Of a stretch of DNA of 64,000 bases, positions 19,017 through 30,178 are shown in pieces. The notes beneath the pieces are model-generated. The model was not told the origin of the DNA. It did not search any database and worked only from the letters and a program-made list of their open reading frames with translations. The DNA is from Intrasporangium calvum DSM 43043. GTDB taxonomy: Bacteria; Actinomycetota; Actinomycetes; Actinomycetales; Dermatophilaceae. Made by a program: the position numbers and the translations under genes. The stretch covers positions 620,001 through 684,000 of the forward strand of contig NC_014830.1 of the NCBI RefSeq assembly GCF_000184685.1. Reading direction: 5' to 3'. Position 1 is the stretch's first letter; each line of letters opens with the position of its first letter.

Positions 19017-19814
19017 ATGAGTGAGACCAGGCCGACCGAGCCACGCGGGGTCCGCTACGAGCGGTCCGCCAAGGTGGGGCGGATCGTGCTCGCGCGGCCC
19101 GAGGCCTCGAACGCGTTCGACCTGCCCGCCGCTCACGCGCTGGGGGAGGCGATCGGGGCCGCCGAGGCCGACGCCGAACGGTCCGACATCGCGGCCGTCC
19201 TCCTCACCGGGGACGGGCCACGCTTCTGCGCGGGTGGCGACGTGCGGTCGTTCGTCGCGGCGGACGACCAGCCCGGCTACCTGCGTGAGCTCGCGACGGT
19301 CCTCGAAGCGCAGCTGCGACGCCTGTCCGAGCTCCCGCTCCCCGTCGTCGCCGGCGTGCAGGGGAGCGTGGCGGGCGCGGGCCTGGCGTTCCTGCTCAAC
19401 TCCGACATCGTGGTGGCGGCCCGGTCGACCCGTCTGACCATGGCCTACGCAGGTATCGGCCTCACCCCTGACTGCGGCGTCTCCTACCTCCTGCCGCGGG
19501 CGGTCGGCCAGCAGCGAGCGCTGGAGCTCGCCCTCACCGGGCGGGTCCTCACCGCTGACGAGGCGGCCGAGTGGGGGCTCGTGACCGAGGTCGTCGACGA
19601 CGAGGCTCTCGCTGACCGGGCCGCCGTGCTGGCCGAAGCGTTGGCCAGCGGCGCCGCCGGCGGGCGGGCTGCCCTGGGACAGGCGAAGCTGCTCCTCCGG
19701 GGCGCCTGGGCGGTCACGCGCGCCGACAGCGCCGCCGACGAGGTCGACACCATCGCCGCCGTGGTCGTGTCCCCCGAAGCCCAGGAGCGCATCGCGCGCT
19801 TCGTGAACCGCTGA
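19017..19814 (+). CDS. Enoyl-CoA hydratase/isomerase family protein
   Basis: Crotonase-fold enzyme of 265 residues. The oxyanion-hole segments are CAGGDVRSF and GSVAGAGLAFLLNSDIV; the acidic position is in GLTPDCGVSYLLPR. Hydrates or isomerises 2-enoyl-CoA in fatty-acid or aromatic breakdown. The ATG at 19017 is chosen because conserved sequence begins there; an open stretch upstream to 18834 has no homology. Followed 24 bp later by an acyl-CoA synthetase gene, probably one operon. Confidence 0.88.
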   Translation: MSETRPTEPRGVRYERSAKVGRIVLARPEASNAFDLPAAHALGEAIGAAEADAERSDIAAVLLTGDGPRFCAGGDVRSFVAADDQPGYLRELATVLEAQLRRLSELPLPVVAGVQGSVAGAGLAFLLNSDIVVAARSTRLTMAYAGIGLTPDCGVSYLLPRAVGQQRALELALTGRVLTADEAAEWGLVTEVVDDEALADRAAVLAEALASGAAGGRAALGQAKLLLRGAWAVTRADSAADEVDTIAAVVVSPEAQERIARFVNR

Positions 19815-19838
19815 CCCACCGAGGCACAAGGAGAAGGC

Positions 19839-21377
19839 ATGTCGCTCATGACGCGCAGCAGCACCGTCGACGGGATGATCCGCCGCAGCGCGCGGACCTT
19901 CCGGGACCGACCGGCCACCGTCTTCGCGGACCGCACCCTGAGCTATGCCGAGCTCGACGACGCCGTCTCCCGGGCTGCCGCCCACCTGATCGGGCTCGGG
20001 CTGACCAAGGGTGACCGGGTCGCCGCCTACGGCAAGAACTCCGACGCCTATCTCATCGGCTTCCTCGCGTGCGCGCGGGCGGGGCTCGTCCATGTCCCGC
20101 TCAACTACAACCTCACCGGTCCGGAGCTGAGCTACCTGATCACCCAGTCGGGCAGTCGCACGATCCTTCACGACCCGGCCCTGGCGGGGCACCTGGACCT
20201 GCTCGACCCTGAGGCCCTGGCCCAGCTGGAGCACCGGGTCCCGCTGCGGGACGCAGCCGGCTCTCTCGTTGACGTCGCTCTCACGGGTGCGGTCCCGGAG
20301 ATCGACGTCGAGGTCGCCGACAGCGATACGGCGCAGTTCCTCTACACGTCCGGGACGACGTCGCGGCCCAAGGCGGCGATCATGAGCCACCGCGCGCTCG
20401 TGCACGAGTACGTCTCGTGCCTCGTCGCGCTCGACCTCGCCGCTGACGACAACCCGCTCCACGTCATGCCGCTCTACCACTCCGCCCAGATGCACGTCTT
20501 CCTCGTGCCGTGGCTCGCCGTGGGAGCGACGAACACCATCCTCGAGGTCCCCGACGCGGGCGACGTCCTCCGACGCATCGAGCAGGACGACCACCGCGCC
20601 TTCTTCGCCGCCCCGACCCTCTGGGTCGCGATGGCCAACCACGCGGACTTCGACGGTCGCGACCTCAGTGGCCTGGGCAAGGCGTACTACGGTGCGTCGA
20701 TCATGCCGGTGCCGGTCCTCAAGCGGATCCAGGCGAAGGCCCCGTCGCTCGGCTTCTACAACTGCTTCGGCCAGTCCGAGGTCGCGCCGCTCGCGACCGT
20801 GCTCCGCCCGGAGGAGCACGCGGACCGTCCCGACTCCGCTGGGCGACCGGTCCTCTTCGTCGAGGCCCGAGTCATCGACCCCGAGGGAAACGACGTCGCG
20901 CCCGGCGAGACGGGCGAGGTCGTCTACCGATCCCCGCAGCTCTGCGACGGCTACTGGAACAACCGCGAGGCCACCCAGGAGGCCTTCACGGGCGACTGGT
21001 TCCACTCCGGAGACCTCGTCCGCATCGACGCCGAGGGCTACCTCTTCGTCGTCGACCGGATCAAGGACGTCATCAACACCGGAGGAGTGCTCGTGGCGTC
21101 GCGTGAGGTCGAGGACGCCCTCTACACCCACCCGGCCGTGGCCGAGGTCGCCGTCGTGGGCGCACCCGACGAGAAGTGGGTGGAGGCCGTGACGGCCTTC
21201 GTCGTCCCCAAGGCCGAGGTCACCGAAGCGGACCTCATCGACCACGTGCGGGGCACCCTCGCGTCGTTCAAGATCCCGAAGCGGATCACCTTCGTCGAGT
21301 CCCTCCCGCGCAACGCGTCGGGCAAGATCCTCAAGCGCGAGCTTCGGGGGAGCGAGGGCTCAGTCACGCGCGGGTGA
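19839..21377 (+). CDS. Acyl-CoA synthetase (AMP-forming)
   Basis: ANL-superfamily enzyme of 512 residues that activates a carboxylic acid with ATP and CoA. The P-loop is YTSGTTSRPKAA; the adenylate-binding segment is YNCFGQSEVAP; the hinge is GDWFHSGDLVRID; the catalytic lysine lies in NASGKILKREL. AAGGAGAAGG precedes the ATG. It could feed the hydratase just upstream in beta-oxidation of a medium or long chain acid; specificity cannot be read from sequence. Its 3' end overlaps the convergent MFS gene by 18 bp. Confidence 0.9.
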   Translation: MSLMTRSSTVDGMIRRSARTFRDRPATVFADRTLSYAELDDAVSRAAAHLIGLGLTKGDRVAAYGKNSDAYLIGFLACARAGLVHVPLNYNLTGPELSYLITQSGSRTILHDPALAGHLDLLDPEALAQLEHRVPLRDAAGSLVDVALTGAVPEIDVEVADSDTAQFLYTSGTTSRPKAAIMSHRALVHEYVSCLVALDLAADDNPLHVMPLYHSAQMHVFLVPWLAVGATNTILEVPDAGDVLRRIEQDDHRAFFAAPTLWVAMANHADFDGRDLSGLGKAYYGASIMPVPVLKRIQAKAPSLGFYNCFGQSEVAPLATVLRPEEHADRPDSAGRPVLFVEARVIDPEGNDVAPGETGEVVYRSPQLCDGYWNNREATQEAFTGDWFHSGDLVRIDAEGYLFVVDRIKDVINTGGVLVASREVEDALYTHPAVAEVAVVGAPDEKWVEAVTAFVVPKAEVTEADLIDHVRGTLASFKIPKRITFVESLPRNASGKILKRELRGSEGSVTRG

Positions 21378-22619
21378 ACCTCCCGGATGCCGCTGAGCCG
21401 GCTCGCGCGTGCCGCGCAGGGCGCGGGCCAGCGTTCCGTGACCGGCCCAGGACAGCAGGACGGCGAGCGCTCCGGCGGCGAGCGTGACGGCGTAGGCGGG
21501 GGTGTGGCCGCCCCAGTCCGCGAGACGGCCCGCGACCGCTGCCCCGACCGCGTAGCCGAGCCCGGTCGCGGCGGCCAGCAGCGTCATGGCGGCGCCCGTG
21601 CGGGAGGGCGGCGTGATGCGCTCTCCCACGGTGAACGTCGTGATCATGTAGGGCGCGATGGTGAGGCCGAGCACGAGCAGGACGGGGGCGAGGAGCCCGA
21701 GGGAGTCGACGAGCAGGAGGGGAAGGCCGAGCAGGAGAAGGGCGACGGCGAACCAGCCCAGTCGGCTGGGCAGCGGCCAGGTGGGCGGTAGGCCGGTCAT
21801 CCCGAGACCGGCGACGACGCTGCCGACACCGAGGAGCGCGTGGAAATACCCCGTGAGCCCCGGTGCTCCCACATTCGTGGCGAGCACGGTGGTCCCGGTC
21901 TGGACGGAGCCGAAGACGGTACCGATGACGAACTGGCTGGCGCACAGCACGAGGAGAGCCCCGGTGAGGAGGTGGCTCGGCCCGACCGTGGCGCGGCGCG
22001 TCACGGCATGGGCCAGCGCGGCGGTGCCATGCAGGGCGAACCACGTGCCGAAGATGGCGAGGAGGACAGCAGCAGCGGCGAGCGCCGTCGTCGGGCTGGC
22101 GATCGACACGCCCAGCCCGATCAGGGCCGGGCCGAGGACGAAGGACGCCTCGTCGGCCGCACCCTCGTAGGAGAACGCCGTCTCGACGAGCCCCGGCTGG
22201 GGGCGGCCGGTCCGTTCGGTGATGGGTCGCCACCGTACCCGGGCCAGCGGGCCGACCTGCGGCAGGAAGAGACCGGCGACGGCGCTCGCGACGGCGGACC
22301 AGCCCCAGGGCAGCGACGAGTGGACGACGAGCAGCAGCGCCACGAGGCCACCAGCGCCGGCGAGCGACTGGATGACGACGACGCGGCGCTGGCCGAACCG
22401 GTCGGCCCAACCGCCCCAGACCGGCGCCCCCATCGCGTTGGCCACGGCGAGTGCCCCGGCCGACGCTCCTCCGGCGCCGTAGCTGCCCGTGGTGCCGGCG
22501 ACGAGCAGGAGGGCGCCGAGCTGGCTCATCGCGAGCGGGAGCCGGGCGACGAAGGCGACGACGACGTAGGCGGGACCGGTGAGGCCGAACAGGCGACGAT
22601 AGGAATGAAGGGGCGACAC
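21360..22619 (-). CDS. MFS transporter
   Basis: Twelve-helix major facilitator of 419 residues with a loop 2-3 signature WGGWADRFGQRR. The GTG start at 22619 has CAGGAG 8-9 nt upstream. Probably a drug or metabolite exporter; substrate unknown. The C-terminal tail contains a copy of the dispersed repeat (AQRHPGG). Convergent and overlapping with the acyl-CoA synthetase gene. Confidence 0.85.
   Translation of the reverse strand: MSPLHSYRRLFGLTGPAYVVVAFVARLPLAMSQLGALLLVAGTTGSYGAGGASAGALAVANAMGAPVWGGWADRFGQRRVVVIQSLAGAGGLVALLLVVHSSLPWGWSAVASAVAGLFLPQVGPLARVRWRPITERTGRPQPGLVETAFSYEGAADEASFVLGPALIGLGVSIASPTTALAAAAVLLAIFGTWFALHGTAALAHAVTRRATVGPSHLLTGALLVLCASQFVIGTVFGSVQTGTTVLATNVGAPGLTGYFHALLGVGSVVAGLGMTGLPPTWPLPSRLGWFAVALLLLGLPLLLVDSLGLLAPVLLVLGLTIAPYMITTFTVGERITPPSRTGAAMTLLAAATGLGYAVGAAVAGRLADWGGHTPAYAVTLAAGALAVLLSWAGHGTLARALRGTREPAQRHPGGSPARD
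21384..21399 (+). repeat. Dispersed repeat, copy 8 (in coding sequence)
   Basis: CGGATGCCGCTGAGCC, continuing as GGCTCG so that its end forms a short palindrome (GAGCCGGCTC). Lies in the last codons of the MFS gene. Confidence 0.7.
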
Positions 22620-22697
22620 AGGCAGCTCCTGGGGTACGCGAAAGAGCGCGCACCTTCCCGCCCAACAGGTACGCCAGGGCCCTTTGCTGCGGTCATC

Positions 22698-25130
22698 CTA
22701 CGCCGGGGCCGGGTCAGCCCCCGGACGTCTGGGGGGCCGCGACCGACCGGCCCAGCGATGCAGGACCTCGATGAGGACGGCGCCCACGAGTCCGGTCAGC
22801 AGGGACTGCCACACCAGGGTCCACGGCGCGTGGAAGCCGAAGAAGCCGTTCGCTGCTGGAAGGGCGAAGGCGAGGACGGCGAGGACGGCCATCGCCGCGA
22901 TGAGCCCGACCTTCCACCACCGGAACGGGCGGGCGAGGACGACGAGGATCCAGAAGAAGACGACGAGCAGCGTGATCGTCGCCCCGGTGCTCGGCTGGAC
23001 GCAGGCGAGGTCGAGCGCGGCACCCGGCCGGGCGATCTCGCAGCGCGCGGAGAACTCCCCCGGCGGCACCCCGTGGCCCCGGCCACTCAGGACGTACGAG
23101 GCGATGACCGCGAGACCGGCGATGCCGCCGGCCGGCACGGCGAACCGCAGGATGCGTGCGAGGAACCCGGGCAGGTAGCGCTGCCGGTTCGGCCCGAGCG
23201 CGAGGAACAGGGCAGGAGTGCCGATGGTGAGCGTGGACACGAGGGTCAGGTGGCGGGGGAGGAACGGGAAGGGAAGCGAGGCCAGCGCGGCGGCGAGGAT
23301 GGCGACCAGGCTCATCGCGTTCTTCGCGACGAAGAGGTTGGCGACCCGCTCGACGTTGCCGATGACGCGGCGGCCCTCGGCGAGGACCTTCGGGAGGTGG
23401 GCGAAGCGGCCGTCGAGCAGGACGAGCTCGGCGACCGCCTTGGTCGCCTGCGCCCCGTTGCCCATCGCGACACCGATGTCGGCGTCCTTGAGCGCGAGGG
23501 CGTCGTTGACCCCGTCCCCGGTCATCGCCACGACGTGCCCGTCGGCCTGGAGCGCGTGGACGAAGGCGCGCTTCTGCTCCGGGGTGACCCGTCCGAAGAC
23601 CACGCTGCGGCGCAGCACCTCACGCAGCTCCTCGGGGTCGTCGGAGAGGCCTCGGGCATCCACCGGCTCACCGGGGTCGAGCCCGACCTCGCGGGCAACC
23701 GCGGCCACGGTCTCGGGGTTGTCGCCGGAGATGATCTTGATCTCGACGCCCTCGTCCGCGAAGAAGGCGAGCGTCTCGCGCGCGTCGGGACGGATCTGCT
23801 CCGTGAGCGTGACCACGGCGGCCGGGGTGAGGTCGGCGGGAAGCTCGGGGCCGGCGAGCTGCTCGGCGCTGCGGGCGAGCAGGACGACGCGGCGGCCCCG
23901 TCGGGCCAGGTCGGCCACCTCCGCGCGCAGGGGGTCTCCGTCGCTGAGGAGGACCTCGGGGGCGCCGAGCACCCACGTCTCGTGGTCGTCGAAGCAGGCC
24001 GCGCTCCACTTCCGCTGGGAGTTGAACGGCACCGTGGCGGTCCGGTGCCAGCCCGGCGGGTCCACTGCGTGTCCGACTGCGGCCAGGGTGCCGTTGGCGT
24101 TCGGGTCGTCGGCGAGGGCACCGAGGGCGCAGCGGACCTCGTCGACGTCGGCGCCGGCGACCGGTCGGACGTCCTCGAGGGCGATCTCACCCACCGTCAG
24201 CGTGCCGGTCTTGTCGAGGCACACGACGTCGACGCGGGCCAGGCCCTCGACGGCAGGGAGCTGCTGGACGAGGACCTGGTCTCGGGTCAGCTGGACCGCG
24301 GCGAGGAGGAACGCGACGGACGTCAGCAGGACCAGCCCCTCCGGGACCAGCCCGACCACGCCGGCCGAGGACCGGAGGACGACGGACTGCCAGCCCTGGT
24401 CGCCGACGACCGTCCACTGCGACCAGACCTGCAGCGGTAGCGCGACGACGATGACCCACGTGATGTAGCGGAGCAGGGTGTTGATCGAGGCCTGGATCTC
24501 CGAGTGGGTCCGGGTGAACCTCCGCGCCTCCTCGGCGATCCGGTTGACGTAGGCGTCGCGCCCGACGGCCTTCGCGTGATAGCGGCCGGACCCTGCGACG
24601 ACGCTCGTGCCGGAGCGGATCTCGTCACCAGCGGGGTGCTGCACCGGGTCCGACTCGCCGGTCAGGTTGGCCTCGCCGAGCTCCAGTCCCTCCGACGTCA
24701 GGAGGACCCCGTCGGCCGGGACCTCGTCACCGGCTCGCAGGTCGATGAGGTCGTCGAGGACCACCTCGCGGGTCGGGACCTCCGTGGTCCGGCGGTCCCG
24801 CACCACCCTCGTCGTGGGGGCATGGAGCAGCGCGAGCCGGTCGAGCTTGCGCTTGGCGAGGTACTCCTGGGTGATGCCGATCGCCGAGTTGAGGACGAGG
24901 ATGATGCCGAAGAGGCCGTCGGCGACGGACCCGGTCGTCATGACCAGGACGAAGAGGGCACCGAGGATCGCGTTGAAGCGGGTCAGCACGTTGGCCCGGA
25001 CGATCTCGCCGATCGAGCGCGAGGTCCGCTCGCCGACGTCGTTGACCTCGCCGCGCGAGACCCGCTCCGCCACCTGCTCGCGGGTCAGCCCGGTCTGGTG
25101 GTCGGTGTGCGCCTGCCCGGTGGTCGTCAC
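22698..25130 (-). CDS. Cation-transporting P-type ATPase (CtpE-like)
   Basis: Ion pump of 810 residues. Actuator motif LTGESDPV; phosphorylation site DKTGTLT; nucleotide domain with FNSQRKWSA; hinge MTGDGVNDALALKDADIGVAMGNG split over two segments. There is no N-terminal heavy-metal domain; membrane helix 4 reads VGLVPEGLVLL, as in the CtpE group linked to Ca2+ uptake in mycobacteria. The start is taken at GTG 25130, because GACAAT lies 6 nt before it and conserved sequence begins with TGLTREQVAERV. Minus strand, divergent from malic enzyme; the two share a gap bounded by an inverted repeat pair. Confidence 0.88.
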   Translation of the reverse strand: MTTTGQAHTDHQTGLTREQVAERVSRGEVNDVGERTSRSIGEIVRANVLTRFNAILGALFVLVMTTGSVADGLFGIILVLNSAIGITQEYLAKRKLDRLALLHAPTTRVVRDRRTTEVPTREVVLDDLIDLRAGDEVPADGVLLTSEGLELGEANLTGESDPVQHPAGDEIRSGTSVVAGSGRYHAKAVGRDAYVNRIAEEARRFTRTHSEIQASINTLLRYITWVIVVALPLQVWSQWTVVGDQGWQSVVLRSSAGVVGLVPEGLVLLTSVAFLLAAVQLTRDQVLVQQLPAVEGLARVDVVCLDKTGTLTVGEIALEDVRPVAGADVDEVRCALGALADDPNANGTLAAVGHAVDPPGWHRTATVPFNSQRKWSAACFDDHETWVLGAPEVLLSDGDPLRAEVADLARRGRRVVLLARSAEQLAGPELPADLTPAAVVTLTEQIRPDARETLAFFADEGVEIKIISGDNPETVAAVAREVGLDPGEPVDARGLSDDPEELREVLRRSVVFGRVTPEQKRAFVHALQADGHVVAMTGDGVNDALALKDADIGVAMGNGAQATKAVAELVLLDGRFAHLPKVLAEGRRVIGNVERVANLFVAKNAMSLVAILAAALASLPFPFLPRHLTLVSTLTIGTPALFLALGPNRQRYLPGFLARILRFAVPAGGIAGLAVIASYVLSGRGHGVPPGEFSARCEIARPGAALDLACVQPSTGATITLLVVFFWILVVLARPFRWWKVGLIAAMAVLAVLAFALPAANGFFGFHAPWTLVWQSLLTGLVGAVLIEVLHRWAGRSRPPRRPGADPAPA

Positions 25131-25136
25131 CGCCTC

Positions 25137-25142
25137 ATTGTC
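25137..25142 (-). promoter_or_regulatory. Leaderless -10 box of the P-type ATPase gene
   Basis: GACAAT with a 6-nt gap to the GTG, directly abutting dispersed-repeat copy 9. Confidence 0.45.
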
Positions 25143-25230
25143 GTATGCCGCTGGGCTCGCTTCCCCGGAACCCCCGGACCCGGCGTGGCTGGGAGGTCGC
25201 CGGACCGCCCCCCGAGCCCAGCGGCATACG
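25142..25230. repeat. Inverted pair of dispersed repeats, copies 9 and 10
   Basis: CGTATGCCGCTGGGCTCG at 25142-25159 (+) and its exact reverse complement at 25213-25230 (-), 53 bp apart. The 18-bp arms are perfect. They lie between the divergent starts of the P-type ATPase and malic enzyme genes. Confidence 0.9.
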
Positions 25231-25308
25231 GCATCGGGGGGCTGGGGACCCGCCCGACGGGGACGGCCGCTCCTCGGACGGACCGGGGGCGGGCCCTCGC
25301 GGACATGG

Positions 25309-25314
25309 GACGAT
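25309..25314 (+). promoter_or_regulatory. Leaderless -10 box of malic enzyme
   Basis: GACGAT with 6 nt to the GTG at 25321. A weaker match than most in this window. Confidence 0.4.
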
Positions 25315-25320
25315 GAACGA

Positions 25321-26738
<1,418 letters not shown>

Positions 26739-26742
<4 letters not shown>

Positions 26743-28103
26743 GCCGAGGTGAGACGGTGAGCGGCGCGGGCGCGCCCGGCCCGGCGAAGCCGGCGCTGAA
26801 CTTCGCCCTCGACGGGCGGCGCGCCTGGGCGGTCTGGCTCGCCGCGATCACGGTGTACGTCCTCGCGGTGTTCCACCGGACCTCGCTCGGCGTCGCCGGA
26901 CTGCAGGCCGCGGAGCGCTTCGGGATCAGCTCCGCGGAGCTGTCGACGTTCACCATCGTCCAGGTCTTCGTCTATGCGGCGATGCAGCTGCCGGTCGGTG
27001 CGCTGCTCGACCGGTTCGGCTCGAAACGGCTCCTCGGGGTCGGGCTCACTCTCGTCACCGTGGCGCAGCTCGCCTTCGCGTTCGTCGACTCGTTCGCCGC
27101 GGCGCTGGCCTGCCGGGTCCTGCTCGGCATGGGCGACTCGATGGTCTTCATTGCCGTGCTGCGCCTGGCCGCGCTCTGGTTCTCGCCGCGACGAACCCCG
27201 ATGGTGACCCAGCTGACCGGGCTGCTCGGGCAGCTGGGGGCGCTCGCCGCGGCCGGTCCGCTCGCAGCCGCACTCGACACCTTCGGCTGGACCCCGTCCT
27301 ACGCCGTGGCGGCGTCGCTCGGCGTGGTGACCGGTGTCATCCTCGTGGCGATCGTCAAGGACAGCCCGTACGCCGACCACCACCGCGACGAGCTGCGGCT
27401 CGCCGCCCTCGCTCGGACCCTGCGACAGGCCTGGCTCGTGCCGGGCACGCGGCTCGGGCTGTGGACCCACTTCACGTCGCAGTTCGCGGCCAACATGTTC
27501 ACCATGCTGTGGGGCTTCCCGTTCCTCGTGTCCGGGCAGGGCCTCTCGGCGCAGACGGCGAGCATCCTGCTCATGGTCATGACGGCCACGTCGATGGCGA
27601 CGAGCCCCGTCGTCGGGACCCTCGTCATGCGCTACCCCTTCTCGCGCAGCACGCTCGTCATGTGGATCGTCGTCGCGGGCATGGTGGCGTGGGCGGCCGT
27701 CCTCCTCTGGCCGGGTCGTGCGCCGCTCTGGCTGCTCGCCGTCCTCGTCGTCACGATCGCCGTCGGCGGGCCCGGCTCGATGATCGGCTTCGACATGGCC
27801 CGGACGTTCAACCCGCCCACCCGGCTCGGCAGCGCCTCGGGCATCGTCAACACGGGCGGGTTCATCGCGACCCTGACGGCGGTGGCCCTCGTCGGCGTCG
27901 TCCTCGACCGGGTCGCGCCGGCGGGACCCTCGACGTGGGACACTGATGCCTTCCGGGCCGCCATGGCGATCCAGTTCCCGGTCTGGGGGCTGGGACTGGC
28001 CCAGATCTGGCGGTACAGGCGGAAGACCCGCCGGGCCGCGCTGGAGTCGGACCCGGAGGCGTATGCCGCGATGCAGGCCGGCCAGAACGTCACCTTCCAC
28101 TGA
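26739..28103 (+). CDS. MFS transporter
   Basis: Twelve-helix major facilitator of 454 residues; the loop 2-3 motif is GALLDRFGSKR. Translationally coupled to malic enzyme (4-bp overlap), so transport of malate or another organic acid is a reasonable guess but nothing in the sequence proves it. Convergent with the LLM oxidoreductase; the 66-bp gap shows no clear terminator. Confidence 0.86.
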
Positions 28104-28169
28104 CCGGTCGTCCTCCGTCAAAGGTCGGTCCTGGTGGCGGAGACGTCGTCGTCGCCGCCGGGTTGGCGC

Positions 28170-29102
28170 TCAGAGCTGGGTCTGGACCCGGTGGGCGATC
28201 TCCTCGAGGTGATCGAGGTCGGACAGGTCGAGCACCTGCAGGTAGAGGCGCGACGCCCCGACCTCAGCGAACGCGCCGATCCGGTCGACGATCTCGTCGG
28301 CCGACCCGGCCAGGCCGTTCGTGCGCAGCTCATCGACCTCACGGCCGATCGCGGCCGAGCGTCGCCGAAGGGTCGCGGCGTCCTCGCCCAGCACGACCAC
28401 CTGGGCGGCCGAGTACACGGGAGCGTCACCGTCGCGGCCGATCGCGGCGCACGCGGCGCGGACTCGCTCGAAGAGCTCGCCAGAGGCTGAAGCCGACTGG
28501 AAAGCGGCATTGAACTCAGCGGCATACCGCGCCGCGAGGGCCGGGGTGCGTCGCTTCCCCGCCCCTCCGACGATGATCGGCACCCCTCCGTCCTGGACCG
28601 GCTTGGCCAGCGCCGGCGAGTCGACGACGGGGTAGTGGGATCCCTGGTGCGAGAAGGTCTCGCCGGGCGGGGTGCTCCACAGCCCCGTGATGACGGCGAG
28701 CTGCTCCTCGAGCCGGTCGAACCGCTCGCCGAGCGCCGGGAACGGGATGCCGTAGGCGCGGTGCTCCTGCTCGAACCACCCGGCTCCGAGCCCCAGCTCG
28801 ACGCGACCGCCACTCATCTGGTCCACCCCGGCCACCTGGACGGCCAGGGGGCCGGGCAGGCGGAAGGTCGCCGAGGTGACGAGGGTCCCGAGCCGGATCG
28901 TCGAGGTGTCCCGGGCCAGGCCGGCGAGCGTCGTCCAGGCGTCGGTCGGCCCGGAACCGCCGTCCCCGCTCATGTGGAGGTAGTGGTCCGAGCGGAAGAA
29001 CCCGCCGAACCCGAGATCCTCGGCGGCGCGGGCCACCCGGAGCAGGTCGTCGTAGGTGGCGCCCTGTTGGGGCTCGGTGAAGATGCGCAGGTCGATGGTC
29101 AC
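28170..29102 (-). CDS. LLM-class F420-dependent oxidoreductase
   Basis: Luciferase-like TIM barrel of 310 residues (IDLRIFTEPQQ at the start, GFFRSDHYL, VELGLGAGWFEQEH, PIIVGGAGKRRTPALAAR). Of the type that uses reduced F420 (or flavin) to reduce a substrate that cannot be named. The start is the GTG at 29102, where homology begins; the upstream extension is unconserved. Contains dispersed-repeat copy 11 in frame (RYAAEF). Confidence 0.85.
   Translation of the reverse strand: MTIDLRIFTEPQQGATYDDLLRVARAAEDLGFGGFFRSDHYLHMSGDGGSGPTDAWTTLAGLARDTSTIRLGTLVTSATFRLPGPLAVQVAGVDQMSGGRVELGLGAGWFEQEHRAYGIPFPALGERFDRLEEQLAVITGLWSTPPGETFSHQGSHYPVVDSPALAKPVQDGGVPIIVGGAGKRRTPALAARYAAEFNAAFQSASASGELFERVRAACAAIGRDGDAPVYSAAQVVVLGEDAATLRRRSAAIGREVDELRTNGLAGSADEIVDRIGAFAEVGASRLYLQVLDLSDLDHLEEIAHRVQTQL
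28515..28527 (-). repeat. Dispersed repeat, copy 11 (partial, in coding sequence)
   Basis: CTCAGCGGCATAC inside the LLM oxidoreductase gene. It is shorter than the others and in conserved sequence, so it may be chance. Confidence 0.4.
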
Positions 29103-29164
29103 GTCACGGACCAACAACGAGCCGCGGTCGCCCGATTCCCGGACCCTCGCCCGCGGCCCCTGCC

Positions 29165-30142
29165 TCACCCCCGCGTTCGGAGGCGGACGTTCGGCAGCGC
29201 AGGCGCGGGCAACGTGTCCGGCCAGCTGTCCGGGAACGCCCCGAACTGCACCCCGCCGTGGGTCTCCCGTTCGCGGTGCCACCCCTCACGGAAGCGGACC
29301 ACCTCGTCGTGCGTGCGGCCGATGAAGTTCCACCACATGACGATCTGCTCCCCGAGGGGCTCCCCACCGAGGAGGAGCACGCGGGTCGGCTCCGACGGGT
29401 CGCCCTCGATCGCCAGGTGGTCGGTGCCCGTTGGGTGAAAAATGATCTCCCCCGGCTTCGCAACCGCGCCCGCCGAGATGAGCATTCCCGTGTCGCAGAG
29501 GAACCCGTGCTCGTGCTCGGCGCTGACGCTCATCTCCAGCTGCTGCCCCGGCCGGAGGTTGATCTCCGCACCCACGAGGTCGGTGTACATCGACACGGGG
29601 GACGTCTCACCGAAGAGGGTCCCGAGGAAGACGAGCACCCGCGCGCCCTCGACGTCGGTGGCCGGTGGCGCGTAGTGCTCGAACGCCGGCGACACGAACC
29701 GGTGCTCGTCGGGCAGGGCGACCCACAGCTGCGCCCCGTGCAGCACCGTCGTGCTGTCGGTCGAGTACTCCGAGTGAGCGATGCCCGAGCCGGCGGTCAT
29801 GATGTTGAGCTCGCCCGGACGGACCAGGGCGTGGGCGCCCGTCGTGTCCCGGTGCTCGATCTCACCGGTGAAGAGCCAGGACACCGTCTGCAGGCCGGTG
29901 TGTGGGTGGCCCGGAACCTTCATGCCGCCCGTCTCCGAGACGTCGTCCGGTCCGTAGTGGTCGACGAAGCACCAGGCCCCGATCAGCGAGCGCCCGCGTT
30001 GCGGCAGGCTGCGGCGCACCGGCATCGCCCGCGGGCCGCCGAGGGGCACGTCTCGGTAGGCCAGGACGACCGGCCTCCCCGCCGGGCCGACCCCGCGACC
30101 GTCACACACCAGCTCGGCGGGATCCTTCTCCGGGTTGCTCAC
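29165..30142 (-). CDS. Pirin family protein
   Basis: Bicupin of 325 residues. The N-terminal cupin keeps the metal-binding histidines (VPGHPHTGLQTVSW, with the later EIEHRD and GIAHSE). Bacterial pirins are quercetin dioxygenase-like or interact with metabolic enzymes; the role here is unknown. The GTG at 30142 is preceded by TAGCGT with 7 nt, so I prefer it to an in-frame GTG nine bases further up. Divergent from a GNAT gene. Confidence 0.87.
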   Translation of the reverse strand: MSNPEKDPAELVCDGRGVGPAGRPVVLAYRDVPLGGPRAMPVRRSLPQRGRSLIGAWCFVDHYGPDDVSETGGMKVPGHPHTGLQTVSWLFTGEIEHRDTTGAHALVRPGELNIMTAGSGIAHSEYSTDSTTVLHGAQLWVALPDEHRFVSPAFEHYAPPATDVEGARVLVFLGTLFGETSPVSMYTDLVGAEINLRPGQQLEMSVSAEHEHGFLCDTGMLISAGAVAKPGEIIFHPTGTDHLAIEGDPSEPTRVLLLGGEPLGEQIVMWWNFIGRTHDEVVRFREGWHRERETHGGVQFGAFPDSWPDTLPAPALPNVRLRTRG

Positions 30143-30149
30143 CTCGACC

Positions 30150-30155
30150 ACGCTA
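30150..30155 (-). promoter_or_regulatory. Leaderless -10 box of the pirin gene
   Basis: TAGCGT, 7 nt before GTG 30142. It faces the GNAT promoter 12 bp away. Confidence 0.5.
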
Positions 30156-30166
30156 GCCCGGTCAGG

Positions 30167-30172
30167 CAGACT
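30167..30172 (+). promoter_or_regulatory. Leaderless -10 box of the GNAT gene
   Basis: CAGACT, then 6 nt, then ATG 30179. Confidence 0.5.
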
Positions 30173-30178
30173 CAGGCC

